DNA of 64,000 nucleotides, taken from the NCBI GenBank assembly GCA_900473045.1, contig UCKS01000008.1, positions 135,971 to 199,970 of the forward strand, written 5' to 3'. Positions 58,031-64,000 of this stretch are shown one piece after another (the first letter of the stretch is position 1; the number at the start of each line of letters is the position of its first letter). Source of the stretch: Hyphomicrobiales bacterium. GTDB lineage: Bacteria > Pseudomonadota > Alphaproteobacteria > Rhizobiales > Rhizobiaceae. The notes under the pieces are model-generated. The model did no database searches, was not told the origin of the DNA, and worked only from the letters and a program-made list of their open reading frames with translations. A program made the translations under genes and the position numbers.

Positions 58031-59407
58031 GTGACGTTCGTTTCTAGAACCCGCTTCGCCCTTTTTTCCGCCGTCAGCGTGCTCGCTCTTGCCACTGCCG
58101 CAGAGGCGCAAGACAGCTTTGGCCGCCTGCCGCCCAATTCGGTGCTGGTGACGCCACAAGGTGAAATTCTCGATTACATTCCCGAATCCGGCAACGTGCG
58201 GATGATGCGCGACAACCGTGGCCGCACCGTTCTGGTCGATAGCTGGGGCAATGTCGTTGCGACCGTGATGGGATCAGGCCGCCAGCGCAATGACGTGCGC
58301 CGTCGCGAGCGCAACAGCGACGTCTATACCAATCCTGACTATGGTTATTCCGATCCGGCCTTCACCGACCAAGGCTATTCACGGCCCGGCGATGTCACAG
58401 GCTCAATCCCGGACTATCGGGATTCGGCGCCGGGCAATGTCGAGCGTGAGGAATTGCCAACAAGCCTGCCGATGCAGGACGAGAACGACATGGCCGCCCT
58501 GCCGCCGGAGGACAACGCGCCCGCCCGCCAGACGTTGCCATCCGTTGCCCGGATCACCAAAAAATCCAGCGCCGAAATCACCGCACTGCAGGTCTTCCTC
58601 GATCGGGAAGGTTTTTCTCCTGGCGTGATCGACGGCAAGACCGGTTCCAACGTGACCAAGGCGATCGAGGCCTGGCAGCAGGCCACCGGCGAAACGCTGG
58701 ATCCGAACAATACCGACGACATTCTGGAGCGGCTGCGCTTCACCGGCGGCCTGCCGATCACCACCTACACGATCACGGCAGCGGATGCCGCCGGCCCCTA
58801 CGTTGCCGCCATTCCGGAAGACTATGCCCACAAGGCTGTCCTGCCGCACCTTTCCTTCACGTCGACGTCGGAAATGCTGGGCGAAAAATTCCACATGGAC
58901 GAAGCCTATCTGCGAGAATTAAACCCCGGCATCGATTTCACCATCCCCGGCACGATTATCAAGGTGATCAATCCGGGCGAGGCCAAGACAGCCAAGGTGA
59001 CGCGCATCGTCGCCGACAAGTATCGCAAGCAGGTCTTTGCCTATGACGAGGCAGGCACACTGATTGCCGCCTACCCCGCAACCATCGGCTCGTCCGACAC
59101 CCCGTCACCATCCGGAACCGTCCAGGTCGATCGCATCGCCCTGAACCCCGGCTACACCTACAACCCGAAGATCAACTTCAAGCAGGGTGAAAACGACAAG
59201 GTCCTGACCTTGCAGCCTGGTCCGAACGGACCGGTCGGCACGGTGTGGATCGCGCTGTCGAAGCCGACCTATGGCATTCACGGCACACCGGAACCGTCCA
59301 AGATCGGCAAGACCCAGAGCCACGGCTGCGTCCGCCTGACCAACTGGGATGCGACGGAACTGGCCAAGATGGTCAGTGTCGGCACGACTGTGGAATTCCT
59401 CGACTAA
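58031..59407 (+). CDS. L,D-transpeptidase (YkuD) with PG-binding domain
   Basis: 458 aa from GTG 58031. Signal peptide ending 'LALATAAEAQ'. A central peptidoglycan-binding domain ('ALQVFLDREGFSPGVIDGKT', about 190-240) and a C-terminal YkuD domain (about 320-457): 'YGIHGTPEPSKIGKTQSHGC' holds the His and catalytic Cys of HGxxxxxSHGCVR. It makes 3-3 or Braun-lipoprotein-type links in the periplasm; rhizobia rely heavily on L,D-crosslinks for polar growth. The 100-residue Tyr/Asp-rich spacer (about 60-160) is low complexity. Confidence 0.93.
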   Translation: MTFVSRTRFALFSAVSVLALATAAEAQDSFGRLPPNSVLVTPQGEILDYIPESGNVRMMRDNRGRTVLVDSWGNVVATVMGSGRQRNDVRRRERNSDVYTNPDYGYSDPAFTDQGYSRPGDVTGSIPDYRDSAPGNVEREELPTSLPMQDENDMAALPPEDNAPARQTLPSVARITKKSSAEITALQVFLDREGFSPGVIDGKTGSNVTKAIEAWQQATGETLDPNNTDDILERLRFTGGLPITTYTITAADAAGPYVAAIPEDYAHKAVLPHLSFTSTSEMLGEKFHMDEAYLRELNPGIDFTIPGTIIKVINPGEAKTAKVTRIVADKYRKQVFAYDEAGTLIAAYPATIGSSDTPSPSGTVQVDRIALNPGYTYNPKINFKQGENDKVLTLQPGPNGPVGTVWIALSKPTYGIHGTPEPSKIGKTQSHGCVRLTNWDATELAKMVSVGTTVEFLD

Positions 59408-59767
59408 AGACGTGTATTTGCGAAAACCTCCCCTATTTGGGGGGTGACGAGCCGCTTGCATGGGTGAAGATGGTTGCGTCAAGGCTACGATCAATTGCAT
59501 CCTTGACGCGCATACCCCGTCGCCGCACCGGCTTGCCGGTACGGAACGCGATATGATTGGGCACAGTTTCGCGGAGGCGGAGATCGGGGGTCGTGGCGTT
59601 GAGCTTGGTAGCGCCGCGACCTCACCCACCTGATGCACTATTGATGACCAAGGCCGATATCCCAAGGCCTCATGACCTCATCAGATATTGTCATTAAAAG
59701 ACATTGCCGCGATGCTTTATCTGTCGGAGAACTGAAACACCAATTCCGACAGACAAGGAATGCCGTG
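59408..59767. other. Gap with a start-less open frame
   Basis: 360 bp between the L,D-transpeptidase and the amine oxidoreductase. It contains a minus-strand open stretch (59433-59624) described separately and the promoter of the oxidoreductase. No other element recognised. Confidence 0.5.
59433..59621 (-). pseudogene. Possible gene remnant, 62 codons, no start
   Basis: The minus strand is open from a TGA at 59622-59624 to a TAG at 59433-59435 and its translation looks protein-like ('TTPDLRLRETVPNHIAFRTG', then a basic stretch RRRGMRVKDAIDRSLDATIF). There is no ATG near its beginning; a GTG and a late ATG are possible starts. No family is recognised. It may be the 3' end of a decayed gene or a real small gene with an unusual start. 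Confidence 0.3.
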
Positions 59768-61057
59768 ATGGCCGCCGAACGTACCCTTCCGAATCTCTGG
59801 CATGCCACGGCACCTGCAGCTCCGCAGACAGGGCTGCTTGCAACCGATATCACGGTCGATGTCGCGGTGATCGGCGGCGGCTTTACCGGGTTGTCGGCGG
59901 CCCTGCATCTCGCTGAAAAAGGCGTCAGCGTTGCCATCGCTGAGGCGAAGATGATCGGCTTTGGCGGCTCCGGCCGCAATGTCGGTCTCGTCAATGCCGG
60001 CATGTGGACCAAGCCCGAGGATCTGATTGCGACGCTTGGCACACAGGTGGGTACACGGCTTCTGACAGAGTTGGGCGATGGCCCGTCGCTGGTTTATCAA
60101 CTCGTCGAAAAACATGGCATCGCCTGCGAGGCCGTGCGCAACGGTACGCTGCATCTCGCCGTCGGCGCCGAGGGCCTGAAGGACATCCGCGACCGTGAAC
60201 GGCAGTGGAAGACCTTTGGCGCACCTGTGGAAGTCGTCGATGCCGACCGTGCCCAAACGCTGACCGGCGCGCCCGGTTTTTCCGGTGCCCTGCTTGACCG
60301 GCGGGCCGGAACAATCCAGCCGCTGGCCTATGCCCGGGGCCTTGCCCGTGCTGCCCTTGCCGCCGGAGCGCAGATTTATACCGAAACGCCGCTGCGCTCC
60401 GCCGAACGCAAAGGCGACCTCTGGAGCTTGACCGTCGGAGGCGGCACGATCACCGCCAAATCCGTCATCGTTGCCACCAACGCCTATGGCGACATGCTCA
60501 GCCAGACCCCGTGGACGTCCTATACTCAGGAACTGACGATCCTGCCCTACTTCCAGTTCGCCACCAATCCGCTTTCCGACAATATCGCCCGCACCATCCT
60601 GCCGGAACGCCAGGGTTGCTGGGACACCGGGCTGGTGATGACCTCCTTCCGGATGGACCAGCAGAACCGCCTGATCTTCGGCAGCGTCGGCCGTCTCGAT
60701 GCAATCGCTGAAGGCACCCACCGTGCCTTTGCCGAACGCTCGCTGCGCAAGCTGTTTCCGGCCCTTGGCGATTTCCGCTTCGAATACTGGTGGGATGGGC
60801 GCATCGGCATGACCACCAACAACCTGCCGCAGATGCACGTGATGGCCCCGAACGTCTTTTCCGTCAGTGGCTATAACGGCCGCGGCATCGCGCCCGGCAC
60901 CGTCTTTGGCCGCGCGCTCGCCAACCACGTCACCGGAGAACCGAACGCGCTTCCGCTTGCCGAAACGCCCGTGACGCCCGATCCTTTGCGCGGCGTCAAA
61001 TCGGCCTTCTACCATGCGGGCGCGCAGGCCAAGCATTTTATCGACCGCCGATTTTAA
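59768..61057 (+). CDS. FAD-dependent amine oxidoreductase (PuuB/OrdL-like)
   Basis: 429 aa from ATG 59768 (AAGGA 8 nt upstream). DAO-family enzyme resembling gamma-glutamylputrescine oxidase: N-terminal 'ERTLPNLWHATAPA' lead typical of PuuB/OrdL, FAD motif 'VAVIGGGFTGLSAALHLAEK', 'IGFGGSGRNVGLVNAG', and C-terminal 'FSVSGYNGRGIAPGTVFGRA'. Probable role in polyamine or amino-ketone catabolism, supported weakly by alcohol and aldehyde dehydrogenase genes 1 kb away. Ends at a strong hairpin. Confidence 0.88.
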   Translation: MAAERTLPNLWHATAPAAPQTGLLATDITVDVAVIGGGFTGLSAALHLAEKGVSVAIAEAKMIGFGGSGRNVGLVNAGMWTKPEDLIATLGTQVGTRLLTELGDGPSLVYQLVEKHGIACEAVRNGTLHLAVGAEGLKDIRDRERQWKTFGAPVEVVDADRAQTLTGAPGFSGALLDRRAGTIQPLAYARGLARAALAAGAQIYTETPLRSAERKGDLWSLTVGGGTITAKSVIVATNAYGDMLSQTPWTSYTQELTILPYFQFATNPLSDNIARTILPERQGCWDTGLVMTSFRMDQQNRLIFGSVGRLDAIAEGTHRAFAERSLRKLFPALGDFRFEYWWDGRIGMTTNNLPQMHVMAPNVFSVSGYNGRGIAPGTVFGRALANHVTGEPNALPLAETPVTPDPLRGVKSAFYHAGAQAKHFIDRRF

Positions 61058-61070
61058 GCCTCTACAAACG

Positions 61071-61100
61071 CAAACGCCGCGTGAAAACACGCGGCGTTTG
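61071..61100. terminator. Bidirectional hairpin terminator
   Basis: CAAACGCCGCGTG-AAAA-CACGCGGCGTTTG, a perfect 13-bp stem, between the convergent oxidoreductase and ParA-like genes. T runs are short on both sides. Confidence 0.8.
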
Positions 61101-61123
61101 CGATATCTGATGGACCGCAAATC

Positions 61124-61816
61124 TCAAGCGGCGCGGCGCATGCTGCGGGTCAGGCGGAGCGGAACGAGCCTGCGCACTTCGTCACCGAAGGCGCGGGCGT
61201 TCAGACAGGCCTTGTCGAGATTGCTGACCCGGGCCGGGTCCATCGTCTGCAGCGTACCGCCACAATCGAAAATATCCCGGAAGGCAGCGCGCTCGATGAT
61301 CGGCGTATCGAGCACCGGCACCGAACGCTCGGACAGCAGTTGCTTGACCACCTGCAACGCCCGGGTCGTCACCAGCGAATTGACGCGCGTCAGAACGACG
61401 GAGTGATTGATGCGGATACCGGCCTTCTCTTCGAGATAACCGAGCAATTCCAGAACCTGGGCGCCGCCCTTGGCATCCATGGCACAGCCCTGGATCGGGA
61501 TCATCACGTGATCGGAAAGGCCAATGGCGGTTGCCATCAGCGTGTTGCGGGCGCCGGCGAGATCAATGATGAAATAGTCGGTCTTGGCCCGGTTGTCGTT
61601 GATATGGGTCTGGATCGACGCCATCGTCACATAGGAGATCACCTCGATATTCGGAACCGTCCCAGAAATATCGTGCCAATGGGAAATCCAGTGCTGCGGG
61701 TCGGCGTCGAGAATGGTGACGCGGGCGCCGGTGCGCGCCAGTTCGGTCGCCAGGATCAACGCGGCAGTCGTTTTACCGGCGCCGCCCTTGGTGTTTGCGA
61801 ATGTAATGACTGGCAT
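61124..61816 (-). CDS. ParA-family ATPase, VirC1-like, orphan
   Basis: 230 aa from ATG 61816 (AGGAACGG 5-12 nt upstream). Deviant Walker A 'FANTKGGAGKTTAALILATE' at residues 5-24, 'ILDADPQHWISHWHD' as A', and 'FIIDLAGARNTLMATAIG' as Walker B. Size and layout match VirC1 of Ti plasmids and other ParA orphans that position protein complexes at poles. No ParB or parS is adjacent. The upstream region has two GGTTAA (TTAACC) elements at 61884 and 61909, exactly 25 bp apart. Confidence 0.87.
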   Translation of the reverse strand: MPVITFANTKGGAGKTTAALILATELARTGARVTILDADPQHWISHWHDISGTVPNIEVISYVTMASIQTHINDNRAKTDYFIIDLAGARNTLMATAIGLSDHVMIPIQGCAMDAKGGAQVLELLGYLEEKAGIRINHSVVLTRVNSLVTTRALQVVKQLLSERSVPVLDTPIIERAAFRDIFDCGGTLQTMDPARVSNLDKACLNARAFGDEVRRLVPLRLTRSMRRAA

Positions 61817-61976
61817 GTCCGTTCCTGTCTGAAAAGTCTGAGCCCATGCATGGCTCCCGGGGAGCGCAAATCCCATCGCGCTCGGTTAAACAAACCTTTC
61901 AGATCGTGGTTAATAAACACTGAATACCCCCTCCCGAGAATTAACTAGTCGAGCAGGAGCAAGGCTTCGCAGACAT

Positions 61977-62012
61977 GAAAAAAGCCCGGAAAACCTTGGG
62001 TTCCCGGGCTTC
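61977..62012 (-). terminator. Terminator after the alcohol dehydrogenase gene
   Basis: GAAGCCCGGG / CCGGGCTTTTTT on the minus strand: stem AAGCCCGG / CCGGGCTT with a 14-nt loop and a T run, about 30 bp past the stop. Confidence 0.85.
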
Positions 62013-62040
62013 TCAATTTCAACGCGATCAAACGGGAAAG

Positions 62041-63186
62041 TTAAATGCAGTCCCGGAAAAGCTGCTTGGCAGTATCGAGCGTCAGCTCGACCGGATTGCC
62101 ACCGGCGGTCGGATCGACAATCGCCATTGCCGCCATTTCGTCGATGCGGTCCGTGCCGACACCCAGCGCCGAAAGCTTATCCGGAACGCCGAGGTCTTCG
62201 CGCAGCTTCAGCACATAATCGTAGAAGCCGTCGAAGCCACCGGAAATGCCGAGATAGGCGGCGGCCAAACCAATCTTGCCTTCGATGGCCGGGCGGTTGA
62301 AGCGCAGCACCGGCGGCATGACGACCGCATTGGTCATGCCGTGATGGGTGTTGTAGATGGCGCCGACCGGATGCGACAGAGAGTGGATGGCGCCGAGCCC
62401 CTTCTGAAAGGCGACAGCTCCCATGGCGGCAGCGGACATCATGTTGGCGCGGGCCTCGATATCCGTGCCATCCTTATAGGCGCGCGGCAGGTATTCCTTG
62501 ACGAGGCGCAGGCCTTCGAGCGCGATACCGGCCGACATCGGATGGTAGAACGGCGAGGAATAGGCTTCCAGGCAATGGGCGAAGGCATCCATGCCGGTAC
62601 CGGCTGTGATGATCTTCGGCATGCCGACCGTCAGTTCCGGGTCGCAGATGGTGACGGCAGGAAGGAACTTCGGATGAAAGATCACCTTCTTCGTGTGCGT
62701 CTGCGAATTGGTGATGACCGAAGCGCGGCCGACTTCCGAACCGGTACCGGCCGTGGTCGGCACGGCGATGATCGGCGCGATGCCTTCGACGCTGGCGCGG
62801 GTCCACCAGTCGCCAACATCCTCGAAATCCCAGACCGGGCGGCTCTGCCCGGCCATGAAGGCGACGCACTTGCCGAGATCAAGGCCTGAGCCGCCGCCGA
62901 AGGCGATGACCCCGTCATGGCCACCGGCCTTGAAGGCCTTGACGCCGGCGTCGAGATTGACATCAGTCGGATTGCTGTCGACATCGGCAAACAGCGCGCG
63001 GCCAAGACCGGCAGCCTCAAGGATATCAAGCGCATTCTGGGTAATCGGCATTGGCGCCAGGCCACGGTCAGTGACCAGAAGCGGCTTCTTGATGCCGAGT
63101 GCCTTGCAATGATCGGCAAGCTCCTTGATCCGGCCGGCGCCGAACTTGATGGATGTCGGGTAGCTCCAGTTGGCTGTCATGGTCAT
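62041..63186 (-). CDS. Iron-containing alcohol dehydrogenase
   Basis: 381 aa (start 63186 or ATG 63180). Group III Fe-type ADH that interconverts alcohols and aldehydes with NAD(P). NAD-binding 'VIAFGGGSGLDLGKCVAFMA', 'PTTAGTGSEVGRASVITN', and metal ligands in 'TAGTGMDAFAHCLEAYSSPF' and 'HSLSHPVGAIYNTHHGMTNA' are intact. 3 bp downstream of the aldehyde dehydrogenase gene, so the pair should oxidise an alcohol to an acid. Substrate unknown. Confidence 0.94.
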   Translation of the reverse strand: MTMTANWSYPTSIKFGAGRIKELADHCKALGIKKPLLVTDRGLAPMPITQNALDILEAAGLGRALFADVDSNPTDVNLDAGVKAFKAGGHDGVIAFGGGSGLDLGKCVAFMAGQSRPVWDFEDVGDWWTRASVEGIAPIIAVPTTAGTGSEVGRASVITNSQTHTKKVIFHPKFLPAVTICDPELTVGMPKIITAGTGMDAFAHCLEAYSSPFYHPMSAGIALEGLRLVKEYLPRAYKDGTDIEARANMMSAAAMGAVAFQKGLGAIHSLSHPVGAIYNTHHGMTNAVVMPPVLRFNRPAIEGKIGLAAAYLGISGGFDGFYDYVLKLREDLGVPDKLSALGVGTDRIDEMAAMAIVDPTAGGNPVELTLDTAKQLFRDCI

Positions 63187-63189
63187 CGT

Positions 63190-64000
63190 TCAGGCTTTCT
63201 TCAGATGGTAGGATTTCGGGCGGGTCAGGTTCTGGAAACCGATGACCGACAGCGAGCCGCCACGGCCGGTTTCCTTGACGCCGGTCCAGCACAATGCCGG
63301 ATCGAGATAGTCGGCGCGGTTCATGAACACGGTACCGGTTTCGAGATCGTTGCCGATCCGGGCAGCGCGTTCAGCGTCCTTGGTCCAGAGTGAAGTGGTG
63401 AGACCGTATTTGCAATCGTTCATCAAGGCGAGCGCTTCGGCATCGTTCTTCACTTTCATGATGCCAACGACCGGGCCAAAACTCTCCTCGGTCATCACCT
63501 TCATCGAGTGATCGACGTCGACCAGAACCTGCGGGGCGAGATAGGCACCGCCATCGTCCTGCGGAAACAGTTTTGGATCGACCAGCGCCTTGGCGCCCTT
63601 GGAAATGGCTTCTGCAGTCTGCGCCCGCACTTCTGCGGCAAAACGCTTGTGCGCCATCGGTCCGAGCGAGGTTTCCTGCTCCAGCGGATTGCCGAGCTTG
63701 TAGGCTGAGGCAAAGGCGACCGCCTTTTCGACGAAATCGTCATAGAGGTTTTCGTTGACATAAATCCGCTCGATGCCGCAGCAGCACTGTCCGGAATTGA
63801 ACATCGCGCCGTCCATCAGCGTATCGACGGCCGCATCGAGATCGGCGTCTTCCATGACGTAACCCGGATCCTTGCCGCCAAGTTCAAGGCCAAGCCCGGT
63901 GAAGGTCCCTGCCGCTGCCCGCTCGATCGACCGGCCGCCTTCGACAGAACCGGTGAAGTTGACGAAATCGAAGCTCTTGGCCGCAATCAACTGCGACGTG
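63190..64000 (-). CDS. Aldehyde dehydrogenase, C-terminal part
   Basis: About 270 codons; the 5' part lies beyond the right edge, so the first in-window ATG is not a real start. NAD-dependent ALDH superfamily: 'FVNFTGSVEGGRSIERAAAG' (NAD-binding), general-base Glu in 'GLGLELGGKDPGYV', catalytic Cys in 'FNSGQCCCGIERIYVNE', and 'EESFGPVVGIMKVKNDAEAL'. Oxidises an aldehyde to an acid, presumably paired with the adjacent Fe-ADH. Confidence 0.95.
   Translation of the reverse strand, partial: TSQLIAAKSFDFVNFTGSVEGGRSIERAAAGTFTGLGLELGGKDPGYVMEDADLDAAVDTLMDGAMFNSGQCCCGIERIYVNENLYDDFVEKAVAFASAYKLGNPLEQETSLGPMAHKRFAAEVRAQTAEAISKGAKALVDPKLFPQDDGGAYLAPQVLVDVDHSMKVMTEESFGPVVGIMKVKNDAEALALMNDCKYGLTTSLWTKDAERAARIGNDLETGTVFMNRADYLDPALCWTGVKETGRGGSLSVIGFQNLTRPKSYHLKKA

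Overview
The window looks like chromosomal DNA from a high-GC alphaproteobacterium, most likely Rhizobiaceae (Rhizobium/Agrobacterium/Sinorhizobium relatives). Pointers are the gene order of a complete dcw cell-division cluster, an FtsZ with a very long Gln/Pro-rich linker, a betaine-lipid pair btaA/btaB, a fused ArsR-methyltransferase gene next to metF, PPi-dependent phosphofructokinase, and near-consensus CtrA-type elements. The genus cannot be fixed from the sequence alone. No rRNA, tRNA, CRISPR array, insertion sequence or prophage was seen.

Layout. 1-85: the first codons of a DUF47/PhoU-like gene leaving the window. 192-11638 and 14900-28867, almost all on the minus strand: reading in the direction of transcription, mraZ-rsmH-ftsL-ftsI-murE-murF-mraY-murD-ftsW-murG-murC-murB, then an interruption (DUF2750 gene, a plus-strand MHS-family transporter, aqpZ), then ddlB-ftsQ-ftsA-ftsZ, lpxC, bamD, recN and ligA. 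Together these make lipid II, build and activate the divisome, commit to lipid A synthesis, insert outer-membrane proteins, and repair or ligate DNA. Upstream of mraZ (29041-29141) lie four perfectly phased TGGGN repeats over a promoter-like sequence, plus a near-consensus CtrA box. RNase P RNA (rnpB) follows at about 29289-29693.

29759-39000: a DAO-family oxidoreductase, then a peptidoglycan-hydrolase group (SLT transglycosylase, AmpD-like amidase translationally overlapped with a TerB/DnaJ protein), a DMT transporter, pfp, a LysE-type exporter, a second SLT lipoprotein and a class-C-type serine hydrolase. 39099-48075: a GGDEF-EAL protein, btaAB, a GH25 lipoprotein, an MltB-type transglycosylase, a CPA2 antiporter, another DMT transporter, and a 531-bp gap holding a probable 25-residue membrane peptide gene. 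48076-57824: metF with its probable SahR-type regulator and a palindromic operator, ettA, an RNase T2 homologue with an unusual second active-site motif, a three-gene plus-strand unit (alpha/beta hydrolase, DMT transporter, ThDP enzyme), a DUF442 protein and a DUF4432 aldose-epimerase-like protein. 58031-64000: an L,D-transpeptidase, a PuuB/OrdL-like amine oxidoreductase, a VirC1-like orphan ParA ATPase, an iron-type alcohol dehydrogenase and the C-terminal part of an aldehyde dehydrogenase cut by the window end.

Most of the window is conserved housekeeping. The observations most worth following are the MraZ/CtrA control region of the dcw cluster, the ArsR-methyltransferase/metF operator, the small membrane ORF, the altered RNase T2 active site, a hairpin over the lysE-type gene's ribosome-binding site, and the uncharacterised hydrolase-transporter-ThDP unit.
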